Shown: positions 8,945 to 18,492, counted from the stretch's first letter. The stretch: DNA of 64,000 nt from Deltaproteobacteria bacterium (GCA_016218915.1 JACRCQ010000073.1:1-64000), one strand, 5' to 3'. The notes: a model not told the origin generated them from the letters alone. A program made the numbers and translations.

Positions 8945-10602
8945 CACCGCTTGCTCGCGGGCGCAGGGACACCGAGGCTCGAGGTAACGCGCAGCACCGA
9001 CGGCGAGCTGGGGCGGGCAGCATCGGGTCCGCCGGCCGGCGTGTGCTCCACGTGCCCGAGCGTCAGGCTCCCCCTTCGCACGCGCTCGACGCGGATGCCC
9101 ATCCGACGCAGCAGCTTCTCCCCGCGCTCGCGTGCTGCGCGCGATCGGAGCACGACCGCATCGGCGACCACCTTTGCCACCACCGTGTCGCCGGTCTGCA
9201 CCGACTCCTCCTGGTGCGCAGTGATCCAGCGGACGTGGCACCCCTGTCGGCGCAGCTTCACCACGGCCCGCACGAGATCCTGACGCTGCGTCTCCGGAGC
9301 AGGCGACCAGATGTGGACCAGGCTCGGGCGCGGCTTGCGCTGCGCCATGCGATCGAGCATGCGCGCCATGGCTTCGTCGGTTCGCGCACGCTCCGGATCG
9401 GTTCGCGGCGGAGAGTCGATGCCGAACGCGGCGAGGTAGTGACGCAGCACGCGCTCCCGCTGCGAGGGCGCATCCGGGACCGGCGCCACGAAGGGCGCCT
9501 TGGAGAGCGCAACCTCCGCGCGGAACGCCAGCCGGTCGAGATCGTGGCGCTGCACTTCGCCGAGCCGGTGATCGAGCGGACGCAGGTGCTCGAGCACGCG
9601 CACGGCCACATCGCGCTCTTCCAGCTCGGTCCGATCCGAATCGTAGGTGGACGCACCCATCACCAGGCCCAGGGCGAGCTGCTGCGCGTGGCGTGCGCCG
9701 CGATCCGGCTCGAGCAACGCCCGTACCCGTCCGCCCACCACCACCATGCCCACTCGATCGCCGCGCGCCAGATGGTACTTCGCAACCGACGCTATCTCGT
9801 CGATCCCGAAGTCCAGGGGCGCGCGCCCAGGCGGTCCTGCCCAAAGCTCCACCGATGCGTCGAGAACGACCCACACGACGTCGCGCTCCTCGCGCTCGAA
9901 GTCGCGGACGAGCAGCTGTCCGCGCCGCGCCGAGGGGCGCCACGCGATGCGCTTGAAAGGATCTCCAGGCTGATGCTCGCGCAGCTCCCGAAGCTCGGTG
10001 CCGTCACCCACTGCGGGCCCCGGCACACCGAGATCCGCTCCCTTTCTGCTGCGTCCTCCGCGCGCAGAGCCGAGCATGGTGCCGAATGGACGCGGCAACA
10101 CCTCGATGCCGTAGGGATTGGCAAAGGTCAGCGGAACCTCGAACAGCCCTGGCGAGCCCTGCACCTCCAGGGACAGCCCGTGGATCGCGTGACGTCCCGC
10201 GCGTGGGGTTGCCACGCGCACCGAGACGTGCAGGCGTCCACCCGCAGGCACCTCACCCGTGGGAGGATCGACCTCGACCTCGAGGGTGGTCGAGGCCACG
10301 GGCCGCAGATGCACGTACCGTGCTGCGAGCGTGTCCCGGTTGCGAACCTCGGCCTTGAGCTCGATGTGCGTCCCGCGCGCCACCGAGATCGTCCTTCGCT
10401 CGGTCGACCAGAGCATTTCGAAGCCGGCGCCCCGGATGCGCGATACGCTGACCAGGGCTGCTGCGCGAGCCAGCGCGATGGCGAACAACACGCCGCCGCC
10501 CCAGGCCAGCAGGGCCGCCTCTCGCAGCACGATCCCAGCGAGCACGACCAACCCGCCGCCGAGGGCAAGGTGGACCGCGGATCGCGTGGGGTAGACCTGC
10601 AC
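8944..10602 (-). CDS. DUF58 family membrane-anchored protein
   Basis: Protein of 552 residues with two N-terminal membrane helices (LALGGGLVVLAGIVL, LLAWGGGVLFAIALARAAAL). A beta-rich region follows, then the DUF58 signature GDPFKRIAWRPSARRGQLLVRDFE and a VWA-like strand VVWVVLDASVE. DUF58 proteins are encoded beside MoxR ATPases and are thought to help assemble envelope or metal-containing complexes. It lies 8 bases after moxR and overlaps rsmA by one base. The C-terminal ~200 residues (to VPAPASKR) are longer than the core domain. Confidence 0.9.
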   Translation of the reverse strand: MQVYPTRSAVHLALGGGLVVLAGIVLREAALLAWGGGVLFAIALARAAALVSVSRIRGAGFEMLWSTERRTISVARGTHIELKAEVRNRDTLAARYVHLRPVASTTLEVEVDPPTGEVPAGGRLHVSVRVATPRAGRHAIHGLSLEVQGSPGLFEVPLTFANPYGIEVLPRPFGTMLGSARGGRSRKGADLGVPGPAVGDGTELRELREHQPGDPFKRIAWRPSARRGQLLVRDFEREERDVVWVVLDASVELWAGPPGRAPLDFGIDEIASVAKYHLARGDRVGMVVVGGRVRALLEPDRGARHAQQLALGLVMGASTYDSDRTELEERDVAVRVLEHLRPLDHRLGEVQRHDLDRLAFRAEVALSKAPFVAPVPDAPSQRERVLRHYLAAFGIDSPPRTDPERARTDEAMARMLDRMAQRKPRPSLVHIWSPAPETQRQDLVRAVVKLRRQGCHVRWITAHQEESVQTGDTVVAKVVADAVVLRSRAARERGEKLLRRMGIRVERVRRGSLTLGHVEHTPAGGPDAARPSSPSVLRVTSSLGVPAPASKR

Positions 10603-10610
10603 GGCTTGCC

Positions 10611-11579
10611 TCAGACGGCGCGCACTGCGCGTCGATATCCGACCTTGGATAGCGCTTCTTCGATCACGCCTTCTCGGGCTTTCTCGTCGCCCTCGACCTC
10701 GGGAACCATCACGAGCCGGTGCGAGAGCACCGAGGTCGCCATGGTACGCATGTCATCGGGGGTCACATAGGGGCGCCCGCCGAGCACGGCCGCTCCTTTT
10801 GCCGCCTGCACCAGGTTGAGCGTCGCGCGGGGCGAGGCTCCAAGCGCCACCCTGGCGTGGGTGCGCGTGTACCCAGCCAGGCTCACCGCGTAGTCGTACA
10901 GATCCTCTTCGACATGGACCCGCGACGTGATCGACTGCAGCGCCAGGATGTCCTCCGCTCCCAGAACCGGCTTCGCCAGCGGCGACTCGGCGTTGTGCGT
11001 CTTGAGCATCGTCACCTCGTCGCGGTGCGTCGGATAGCCCATCATCACCCGGATCAGGAACCGGTCGATCTGCGCCTCCGGCAATGGATAGGTTCCTTCC
11101 AGATCGATCGGGTTCTGGGTCGCCAGCACCATGAACGGCTTGGGCAGCTCGAACCGATCGCCTTCGATGGTGACCTGCCGCTCCTGCATCGCCTCGAGCA
11201 GCGCAGACTGGGTCTTGGCCGGCGCGCGGTTGATCTCGTCGGCGAGCACGATGTTGGCAAACACTGGACCGGCCCTGAACGAGAACGTCCCGTCGCGCGG
11301 GCTGAGCACGTAGGTGCCCGTGATGTCTGCGGGCAGCAGATCCGGCGTGAACTGGATGCGACGCATCGAGCAGCCGAGGGCTGCGGCAAATGCCTTGACC
11401 AGCGTGGTCTTCGCCACGCCCGGCACGCCTTCCAGCAGCACGTGGCCGCGGGTGAGCAAGGCGATCATGAGCAGATCGATCACCCGCTCGGGGCCGATGA
11501 AGATGCGAGAGACTTCCTTGCGAAGATCCTCGAGGCGTTCGCGGACGGCAGCGATCTCGTTGGCGCCAGCTGGCTGCAT
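10611..11579 (-). CDS. MoxR-family AAA+ ATPase
   Basis: MoxR chaperone-like ATPase of 322 residues, normal for the family. Walker A GVPGVAKTTL, Walker B IVLADEINRAP, sensor 1 VLATQNPID and an arginine-rich sensor 2 region (GASPRATLNLVQAA) are all visible. MoxR enzymes remodel or activate partner proteins, usually those encoded next to them. Here the partners would be the DUF58 protein (8 bases downstream) and the DUF4350-like membrane protein (8 bases upstream). Confidence 0.95.
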   Translation of the reverse strand: MQPAGANEIAAVRERLEDLRKEVSRIFIGPERVIDLLMIALLTRGHVLLEGVPGVAKTTLVKAFAAALGCSMRRIQFTPDLLPADITGTYVLSPRDGTFSFRAGPVFANIVLADEINRAPAKTQSALLEAMQERQVTIEGDRFELPKPFMVLATQNPIDLEGTYPLPEAQIDRFLIRVMMGYPTHRDEVTMLKTHNAESPLAKPVLGAEDILALQSITSRVHVEEDLYDYAVSLAGYTRTHARVALGASPRATLNLVQAAKGAAVLGGRPYVTPDDMRTMATSVLSHRLVMVPEVEGDEKAREGVIEEALSKVGYRRAVRAV

Positions 11580-11587
11580 GTCAGCTC

Positions 11588-12958
11588 CTATTCCTCCCGA
11601 TGCGGTTCAACGTGTCCGTTGTGCTCCGTGGCACCAAGCAGATTCTTGACGATGTTCGCGGCTGACTTGACGTCACGTTCCCTGATGCGGATCGGACGCC
11701 CCGCAGTAACACTTGTCTCGACCATTCCCATCATGAGCAGCAGCTTCTTCAACGCCTTCAGCTGGCCGTCGTCAAGTGCGCCCGCTTTCTGCAAGCCCCC
11801 ATAGAGATCCGCGGCTGAGACCGGTACTTCCAGCCCCAGGCGCGACGCCATCGCCTCTTCGAGAGCGCTCTTGAGCTCCAGGATCGCAAGGGCGCGGTGG
11901 GTGGTGGGCGCTGCCAGCACGGCGGCTCGCCCAGCCACGCCGCCCTGGGCAACCAGGGGCACAGGACGCGCAAACCTCGGCGGAACGCGACGATAGGCGC
12001 GCGCCCCGACAGCTCCGAGCCAGGTCACGGTTCCAAGGGCTGCGAGCGCACCCAGCACCAGCAGCAGCGTGGAGGGCAGGCCATGCTCTCGGGTGTCGGC
12101 GAGCACCGACGCAACATCTCGCAACGTTGCACCCAGGCTCTTGGCGATCGACGACTGGTTGCCAAAAGCACCTTCTTCGCGAAATTCGTTGGTTACGACG
12201 AACACGCGTCCACCCCGGCTCCCCCAGGTGTCATCGTCCACCAGGTATCGCGCGAGACCCGCCGCGAATTCTCGGTTGCCGGGGTACCTCATCATCTGGT
12301 TGATGACGATCGACGGGTCGCTTACCGCCAACAGGCGGCCGCGTCCGACCTGACCGGCCACCGCGATGACGACATCAGGCTCGCCACGTGCTCGAATCTG
12401 GAGCACTGCGGAGAGGTTGGGGTGACTTAGACCTGTGGGATGATTGGTGACCAGCTGGGTGACGCTGGCGACGGTCGGATGCACGCTCATGGTGCGCGCG
12501 GGGGTCATATCGGCGACCGGCTCGGCAATGGCGAGAGCCGGGTTGTTGCGCAATGCGCGAGCAGGGCGCTGGGGCGGGGGCAGCCGCCGGATGTGGAATC
12601 GCCCAAGGATTTCGTCGCCCGCGCCGTAGTCGTCGAGCACGGCCACACGTCCTCCGGCTCGCAAGAACGCCGAAAGCTCGTCCGGATTGACCGCGTGGAC
12701 AGGGTGCAGGACGATCAGCCCGTCCTCGGGTTTCAGGTCCCCCCAGACCAGATTTTGGGTGACGACTACGTTTTGGGAGCCGACGACCGTAGAGAGAATG
12801 GAAGTGAGGATCGAGCACCCTTCCCAGCCCGAGTCCTGGGTGGAGAAGGAAGTAGCCAAGGCAACGGAGGACCACAGCATCAGGGCGAGAGCGACCGTGG
12901 CCGCAGGTCGGGCAAGGGACGGCAAGAGCCGGAGCCGTTGGGGGCTTGTCACAGCCAT
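11588..12958 (-). CDS. DUF4350-like membrane protein of the MoxR operon
   Basis: Exported and membrane-anchored protein of 456 residues. The N-terminal signal or anchor (TVALALMLWSSVALA) is followed by a Rossmann-like domain (DGLIVLHPVHAVN, GGRVAVLDDYGAG) of the kind found in DUF4350/GATase-like proteins of MoxR operons. A second membrane span near residue 310 (STLLLVLGALAALGTVTWLGAV) leads to a cytoplasmic helical tail. It is the first gene of the operon. The start at MAVTSPQ is chosen at the beginning of the signal helix; an upstream extension to 13408 is compositionally unlike protein. Substrate unknown. Confidence 0.75.
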   Translation of the reverse strand: MAVTSPQRLRLLPSLARPAATVALALMLWSSVALATSFSTQDSGWEGCSILTSILSTVVGSQNVVVTQNLVWGDLKPEDGLIVLHPVHAVNPDELSAFLRAGGRVAVLDDYGAGDEILGRFHIRRLPPPQRPARALRNNPALAIAEPVADMTPARTMSVHPTVASVTQLVTNHPTGLSHPNLSAVLQIRARGEPDVVIAVAGQVGRGRLLAVSDPSIVINQMMRYPGNREFAAGLARYLVDDDTWGSRGGRVFVVTNEFREEGAFGNQSSIAKSLGATLRDVASVLADTREHGLPSTLLLVLGALAALGTVTWLGAVGARAYRRVPPRFARPVPLVAQGGVAGRAAVLAAPTTHRALAILELKSALEEAMASRLGLEVPVSAADLYGGLQKAGALDDGQLKALKKLLLMMGMVETSVTAGRPIRIRERDVKSAANIVKNLLGATEHNGHVEPHREE

Positions 12959-12990
12959 CGAAGATTCATCTCGACGTGCTCGCACTGAAC

Positions 12991-13018
12991 TTGACCAGCA
13001 TATTGCCGTTGCTAGATT
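12991..13018 (+). promoter_or_regulatory. Candidate sigma-70 promoter for the small GTG-start gene
   Basis: TTGACC and TAGATT are separated by 16 bases and lie about 50 bases before the GTG start at 13068, in the gap shared with the divergent MoxR operon. The match is good for such GC-rich DNA, but it rests on sequence alone. Confidence 0.4.
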
Positions 13019-13067
13019 GGCAGTGTAGACAAAAAAGCACCAACCCAAACGTTCGAGGAAGTGACCC

Positions 13068-13238
13068 GTGCTACCTCCGTTCATCATCGACCAGATCAGG
13101 AGGCGCGAAGAGCAGGAAAAGCGCCGGAGCGAGCAGCCAGTGCTCGAGCTTCCGGTGGACCTGCCCGTCGCTCCCCGTTCTGAGGATGCGGAAGAGGACG
13201 AGCGCGATCGCGGTGTCCTGATTGTGGATCTCGGGTGA
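13068..13238 (+). CDS. 56-residue conserved-looking small protein (GTG start)
   Basis: Starts with GTG, preceded by GAGGAA seven bases upstream, an ideal ribosome site. The product begins (M/V)LPPFIIDQIRRREEQEKR, continues through an EQPVLELPVDLP stretch and ends DRGVLIVDLG. From memory, very similar short proteins with an LPPFIIxxIRRRE opening occur widely in myxobacteria and other bacteria, usually unannotated. It is a charged helix followed by a Pro/Leu segment, with no signal and no cysteines. Function unknown. It is easily missed because it is short and starts with GTG. Confidence 0.8.
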   Translation: MLPPFIIDQIRRREEQEKRRSEQPVLELPVDLPVAPRSEDAEEDERDRGVLIVDLG

Positions 13239-13376
13239 CCGGCCGCAATTGAGAGCTGCTTTTGGCGTGTAGGGTGCTTTGTTGTCGGGACGGGAGTCAC
13301 AATCCGGGTGCACGGTGGAGCCGAGCAACGAACGACGGCTGGACACCCCCCGGGGGTCTGACTAGGGTGCCGCGCG

Positions 13377-14963
13377 ATGCCCTGGCAGCACGCTCTGGAC
13401 CGGACCATGCCCTCTGAAGGGCGCTTGGGAGCCTCTCGAACGAGTTGGCGAGGCTTGCGTGCGCGCTGTGCGCCGCTCTGTCTCCTGATCGGAGCTGTCG
13501 CTGCGCAGGCTTGCGTCTCCTCTGGCGATGGGCCTTCGCCACCGAGCGACGAGATGTACTACCCGGTAGGCGTGGCTGTCTCTCCGGGCGGTCACACCCT
13601 GTGGGTCGTCAATTCCGACTTCGACCTGCAGTACAACGCCGGCACGGTGCTCGCCCTCGACCTGGATCGCATTCGCTCGATGATCCCGCCCTTGTGGGAT
13701 CCCGCAGCCGAAGGCTACCCCTGCCGCAACCTGCCCTTGAACGTGGCGACCGTGATCTATCCCGGCAAGTGCGGCGCCATCGACCTGAAGAACCCGCCCG
13801 ACGGCAAGGGCAGCCTGGTCGCGTCGTCGACGGAGATCGGTGCCTTTGCCACGGACATCATGATCCAGGCGCCTGCGACGCCGACGGCCGGGGATCCGAT
13901 TGCGCGTCTGTTCATCCCGGTGCGAGGCGATCCATCGCTCACGTTCATCGAAGTGCAGGATGATCGACAGGCCACGGACATCTCGCGGGTGCTTCGGTGC
14001 GGTCAGACCGATGGCTCGCCGCGGTGCTCGGGCGGATTCAGGGCGGGCGAGGATCCGGGCACCAACCAACGCGGTGCCGTGCTTCCTCCGGAGCCATTCG
14101 GTGTTGCGGCGACCGATCGCGGCGACGCGCTGGTGGTGACGCACCAGACGACGGGGACGCTGAGCCTGGTGACCAACCCCTGGGCAGGCACGCCGACGCT
14201 GCAGTTCGTGCTCGGCGGCTTTCCGTACGGAGCGGTGGGCATCGCAGCATTGCCGACGCCGCGGTTCGTGACGGTCAAGGGGTTCGACTACCAGCCCGGA
14301 TTCCTCGCAACGTTCCGAGCAGCGCCCGAGATCGATCTTGTTCGCTACTACGACGACGCGGCTGCGGCGCCAGCGCGTCCGTTCATCACCCGGGCCGCCA
14401 CGGTCGGCATCACGGTCAACTCCAGCGGGGTGGACTCGCGCGGCATCGCCATCGACGCCACGGCGCGTCGGGACTGCGAAGGCGGCTGCAGCGACGACCT
14501 CGAGTGCTTGCGCGGCTGCGCCTCGGTGCCGGCGCAGGTGTTCATCGCAAACCGCTCTCCACCTTCGCTGATCGTGGGAGAGGCGCGCGCCAACGTGAGC
14601 GACACCTACTCGGACGATTCGATCGCGCTGTTCGATTCGGTTCCGCTGCAGTTCGGTCCTTCGCGCGTGAACATCGGGCGGGTCATCGACAACGACGGCA
14701 AGTACCACCCGCGTGCGTTCGTGTCCTGCTTCGATTCCCGCGCGGTGTACATCTACGACGGAGCAAACTTCCGGCAGGACACCTCCATCCGCACGGGCCG
14801 AGGTCCCCACGCGCTCGCGTTCGACCCCAAGGAACCCTTCATGTACATCGTCCACTTCACGGACTCGTACGTGGGCGTCGTCGACCTCGATCGCCGTCAC
14901 ACGACCTACGGAACGATCGTCGCCTCGGTCGGCATGCCGAGACCACCTCGGGAGACCAAGTAG
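13377..14963 (+). CDS. Lipoprotein of propeller type
   Basis: Predicted lipoprotein of up to 528 residues with its signal at residues ~33-46 (LCLLIGAVAAQAC). The later in-frame ATG at 13407 would give a more usual signal length. The mature part begins VGVAVSPGGHTLWVVN, a YVTN-like propeller blade. Similar blades recur (GVAATDRGDALVVTH, HALAFDPKEPFMYIV). The middle holds a Cys-rich loop (DCEGGCSDDLECLRGC). The next lipoprotein starts two bases after the stop, so they form an operon and possibly a surface complex. A tract CCCCCCGGGGG lies about 25 bases upstream of the start. Confidence 0.8.
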   Translation: MPWQHALDRTMPSEGRLGASRTSWRGLRARCAPLCLLIGAVAAQACVSSGDGPSPPSDEMYYPVGVAVSPGGHTLWVVNSDFDLQYNAGTVLALDLDRIRSMIPPLWDPAAEGYPCRNLPLNVATVIYPGKCGAIDLKNPPDGKGSLVASSTEIGAFATDIMIQAPATPTAGDPIARLFIPVRGDPSLTFIEVQDDRQATDISRVLRCGQTDGSPRCSGGFRAGEDPGTNQRGAVLPPEPFGVAATDRGDALVVTHQTTGTLSLVTNPWAGTPTLQFVLGGFPYGAVGIAALPTPRFVTVKGFDYQPGFLATFRAAPEIDLVRYYDDAAAAPARPFITRAATVGITVNSSGVDSRGIAIDATARRDCEGGCSDDLECLRGCASVPAQVFIANRSPPSLIVGEARANVSDTYSDDSIALFDSVPLQFGPSRVNIGRVIDNDGKYHPRAFVSCFDSRAVYIYDGANFRQDTSIRTGRGPHALAFDPKEPFMYIVHFTDSYVGVVDLDRRHTTYGTIVASVGMPRPPRETK

Positions 14964-14965
14964 CC

Positions 14966-17719
14966 TTGCGCCCGTCCGAACTCGTACGCCCGGTTCAGAT
15001 CGCAGCCGCGATGCTCGCGTCAGCCTTGGCCGTGCGCTGCTCGCAGACCCCGGTCAGCGTGCCGGTGCGCTCCCTGGAGCAGTCGGGCAGAGCCGCGTTC
15101 CTGTGTCTCTCACCGGATCTGGACAATGTCTCGGCTCCGATCGATGCGTGCAACCTCAACGCACCGACCTACGGCTACAACCACCTGTACTCGCTGGTCA
15201 CGCAGACCGCCCGAGGCGAGGTCGCCCTGATCGACCTGACGGCCGCGTCGGTGGTCGATCTGGATCCCGCGGAGCCGGGCTACAACTTCATTCCCGTGGG
15301 TGCGCAGCCGGTCGACATCGTTGCCACGCCCGGCGGAACCGCGGCTTTCGTCGGATCCGGCGAGCCGAACAAGTACGCCATCTACGTCCTGCCCATGGCC
15401 CGCGTGCTCGAGGGCTCTCCTCATCTCACCGACTTCGCCGCTTGCGCGCTTCCGACCCCTCCGGGGCGCATGCTGATGCTCAACCAGCCGCTCGCAGAAG
15501 GTGGCGGGCAGCAGACGTGCGACGGCACGGCGCACGACGGCGTGCCTCATCCCAACGGCAACCTCGGAGCCGAAACGGTTCCTCCAGGAACGCGCAAGCT
15601 GCTCGTGACCCTCCCGGATCAAGGCGACGTCGCGATCATCGATGCGCAGGAGCTGCTCGACTCGGCTCCGGGCACGCTCACCGCCTGCAAGATCGAGCGA
15701 ATGATCCACCTCAAGGTGGACCTGCCGGCCACGTTGCCGCAGCAGCGCACGCCAGAAGGGGGATTCCCGCCCGGGCAGAGCGAGACGGGCGGCGTGTGCG
15801 AGCTCACGCTTCCGCAGACCGCTGCGACCCAGTCCGGTTTCAAGGCGCACCCGATCCATCTGTCGCACGACCCGGAGACAGGGCTGCTGTACATCGCAGA
15901 CGACGCGGCGCCGGTGATCCACGTGGTCGATGTGGCTGACCCCTGCTCGCCCGTGGAGCGTCCGCCGCTGCTACCCATGTCGGTGAGCGACCCGTGGCGC
16001 GTGGTCTACACGCGCGAGATCGCGGTCAGCAGCACCACGACCGCGGGCAAGAAGTACCTGTACGCGATCGATCACCGCGAAGGCTCCATGATGGTCTTCG
16101 ACGTGAGCCTCGGATCCACCGATCGCACACCCTTGCTGCGTCCCTATCCGGATCGAAACCCGTTCCAGTCGCGCGATCGGCTCGCGTTCGCGGTCCCGAT
16201 CAAGTCCCTGGTGTTCATGCTTCGCGACCCGTCTCCGCTGGCCGATCTCACGACAGGCGCGGCCCCGGCCGGGGTCATCTGCGATCCGGACAGCACCAGC
16301 TCCGCACTGGGGACCTCCTACCGCACCTCCGTCGACTGGGCCTCTGGAGCCAGCCCCAAGAAGCTTCGCGGCGTGTACGCCGCTGCGGTGCTCACCAACG
16401 GCCAGATCGTGTTCGTCGACGTCGACGACTTCGACGCGCCGTGCCGTCGTCCCAAGGAGAAGGACGCCTGCACCAACGAGACGGCTCCGAACTACCAGGG
16501 CGCCAACGGCGAGCTGTCATGCAAGGTGATCGAGCCTCACCAGTCGCGCAGCGCATACTATCTCGAGAATGGCAACGTGCCAGGCGCGCGCATGCCGGGG
16601 ATGCAGACCTATCCGATCCTCACGCGCGACAGCACCACGCTTGCGTTTGACGACCCCCAGCCGAAGCTGCTGGTGCCTCAGCTCATCGACAAGCCGGGCA
16701 TTGTGAAGGTCGTGCAGGTCGGAGGCTCACCCGCGGAGTCGATCGAGAGCGATCCAGCCAGCGCGCTGCACAACATGGTCTGGTTCGATCTGCGCGAGCC
16801 CCGCGTCCACTACGACCAGGATTGGACCGTCACCTACGAAGGTCAGATCCCCGGATTCGCCGGCCATGTGGCCCGTCTGCTCCCCAACGAGCAGCGCGTC
16901 CAGGATGCTGGTGCCTACTTCTGCGATCGCGGCGTGCACGACTTCGACGCTGCGATCCGCGTGGCCAACTCGATCGGGCACAACGGCAGTGCTGCGGAGC
17001 CCACGAGCCCTGCGTACATCTGGGCGCGCGCCCATGTCGACGTGGTCCAGATCACCGATGGAATCCGGGATCCCGAGGACACCTACTGGACCGACCCCCT
17101 GGGAACCTGCTCCTACGAGCAGTGCAAGGACAAATACGGGCCCGCGGATTCACCGCGCGCTGAAAGGGAGTTCCCGATCCTCGAGGCCTACCAGGATCAC
17201 CTGGTGGTCGACGGCGACCTGAACAACGCCTGGTGCTGCTTCCCGATGGTTCCGACGTACACGGTGCGACCGCGGGCGCAGTGGATCGTGAACGGCACGG
17301 TCTCCGGGTTCCTTCACAAGGTCGCCGTGGATTCCGCAACCGCGCGCTGCATCGAGTCGTGCGACCCATCGCTACGGCTGAGGAATGGGCGCGTGATCGA
17401 AGGCGCGCGCGTGACCCAGGCCGCGGACATCCCCAAGATCGATGCGCCTGGCACGTTCCGCAACCCGATGATCCAGTTCTGGATCCAGCCAGGCGCGCAG
17501 GGGCACGGAACCGGCGACCGCGACATGGTCTTCTCGTTCAGCTCCAACGGCGGGTTCGTGCCGCTGGTGGTCAACCTGGGCGCATCGACGTCGTACGTGC
17601 AGCCGCAGTCGGTCACCTACGTTCCGCAGCTCGGCCAGCTCGCTATTGCGGACGGCTCGGTGCAAGGGTTGATGATGGTCGACCTCGTCGGGTTGACCCT
17701 GGCAACCTCGTACTACTGA
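14966..17719 (+). CDS. Large exported propeller-type protein, probable TTG start
   Basis: Protein of about 917 residues. No ATG or GTG lies close to the preceding stop. TTG at 14966, two bases after that stop and 11 bases after GGGAG, is the best start because it includes the hydrophobic leader VQIAAAMLASALAVRC. ATG at 15011 would lose most of it. Propeller-like segments are VDIVATPGGTAAFVGSG, HLSHDPETGLLYIADD and LTNGQIVFVDVDDFD. Cysteines are frequent in the C-terminal half (CSYEQC, CIESC). It partners the preceding lipoprotein by position. Function unknown. The long open reading upstream in the same phase belongs to another frame of the neighbour gene. Confidence 0.75.
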   Translation: MRPSELVRPVQIAAAMLASALAVRCSQTPVSVPVRSLEQSGRAAFLCLSPDLDNVSAPIDACNLNAPTYGYNHLYSLVTQTARGEVALIDLTAASVVDLDPAEPGYNFIPVGAQPVDIVATPGGTAAFVGSGEPNKYAIYVLPMARVLEGSPHLTDFAACALPTPPGRMLMLNQPLAEGGGQQTCDGTAHDGVPHPNGNLGAETVPPGTRKLLVTLPDQGDVAIIDAQELLDSAPGTLTACKIERMIHLKVDLPATLPQQRTPEGGFPPGQSETGGVCELTLPQTAATQSGFKAHPIHLSHDPETGLLYIADDAAPVIHVVDVADPCSPVERPPLLPMSVSDPWRVVYTREIAVSSTTTAGKKYLYAIDHREGSMMVFDVSLGSTDRTPLLRPYPDRNPFQSRDRLAFAVPIKSLVFMLRDPSPLADLTTGAAPAGVICDPDSTSSALGTSYRTSVDWASGASPKKLRGVYAAAVLTNGQIVFVDVDDFDAPCRRPKEKDACTNETAPNYQGANGELSCKVIEPHQSRSAYYLENGNVPGARMPGMQTYPILTRDSTTLAFDDPQPKLLVPQLIDKPGIVKVVQVGGSPAESIESDPASALHNMVWFDLREPRVHYDQDWTVTYEGQIPGFAGHVARLLPNEQRVQDAGAYFCDRGVHDFDAAIRVANSIGHNGSAAEPTSPAYIWARAHVDVVQITDGIRDPEDTYWTDPLGTCSYEQCKDKYGPADSPRAEREFPILEAYQDHLVVDGDLNNAWCCFPMVPTYTVRPRAQWIVNGTVSGFLHKVAVDSATARCIESCDPSLRLRNGRVIEGARVTQAADIPKIDAPGTFRNPMIQFWIQPGAQGHGTGDRDMVFSFSSNGGFVPLVVNLGASTSYVQPQSVTYVPQLGQLAIADGSVQGLMMVDLVGLTLATSYY

Positions 17720-17763
17720 GCCGTCTTGGGGAACGTTTCCGGGCAGGGCGCTGTCGGTACGAC

Positions 17764-18492
17764 ATGTCCCGGCTGCCTGTTGTACTGGCTGCGATGATCG
17801 CTACCGCGGCCGGATGCGCGGCGCCGAACGCCACAAGGTCCCAGGGCCCCGAGAGAGCCGCCAGCCAGGAGGATCGCGTCGCGTTCGGTACGGGCGAGCA
17901 GGTGCAGGTTGCCCCTGGACCGCGTGCCCGAAGACCTGAGCCCGGCAAGTCCTGCGGCCTGCATTGGACGCCGCGCGACGTGGGCAGCGTTCTGATCATT
18001 CATCGGCAGATCATGGGGCGGGTGATGTCCTCTGTCCTGCCTGCGCTCTGTGCGTGCACGTCGCCCGGGGAGTTCCTGCCCGTGGTGGCCCAGATCGACT
18101 TCTACGACGGCGAGGCTCGTCTCCGGGCACCAACCTCGCCGCCGGTCGACGGATGTCTGGCGCAGGTACCGGTCACGTTCGAGCCGTTTCGACCGGATGG
18201 CCCTGCGAGCGACTGCATCGGGTGTGGCCCGCGCAGGTATGGCGTGCTGCACGGCAGCCAGCCGGTCGACACACCCGAGCCTGCGGCCCGCATCCGGATG
18301 GTGTACCCGATTGCGTTGGATCGGAGCGACGAGGTCATGACCTGCGATGCGGGGGCACACGCGGAGAAGGGGCGATGCGAGCCTGACGTGGCAGCGGCCC
18401 AGCCGACCGTGGCTCCTGGCTGTGGCTGTGGACCTGCGGACCTCCGGTGTGCGATCGATTGCGTCTCGGGATCCTCGACCGTGGCGCCGTGA
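17764..18492 (+). CDS. Cys-rich lipoprotein
   Basis: Predicted lipoprotein of 242 residues: short signal, then lipobox ATAAGC (Cys 18). The mature protein has a conserved-looking core (GKSCGLHWTPRDVGS, VAQIDFYDGEARLRAP) and a Cys-dense tail (GCGCGPADLRCAIDC). It lies 44 bases after the large propeller protein and 67 bases before mutS. I recognise no family. Confidence 0.75.
   Translation: MSRLPVVLAAMIATAAGCAAPNATRSQGPERAASQEDRVAFGTGEQVQVAPGPRARRPEPGKSCGLHWTPRDVGSVLIIHRQIMGRVMSSVLPALCACTSPGEFLPVVAQIDFYDGEARLRAPTSPPVDGCLAQVPVTFEPFRPDGPASDCIGCGPRRYGVLHGSQPVDTPEPAARIRMVYPIALDRSDEVMTCDAGAHAEKGRCEPDVAAAQPTVAPGCGCGPADLRCAIDCVSGSSTVAP

Noticed and set aside
13071-13346. Minus-strand 91-residue reading opposite the small GTG-start gene
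   Set aside because: Antisense shadow; the plus strand has the ribosome site and the conserved-looking protein.
13330-13360. CCCCCCGGGGG palindrome as a terminator
   Set aside because: No T-run follows on either strand and it lies directly before a gene start.
13997-14965. Long open reading upstream of and in phase with the 917-residue protein
   Set aside because: Arg/His-rich shadow of the upstream lipoprotein in another frame; the lipoprotein frame has the signal peptide and blade motifs.
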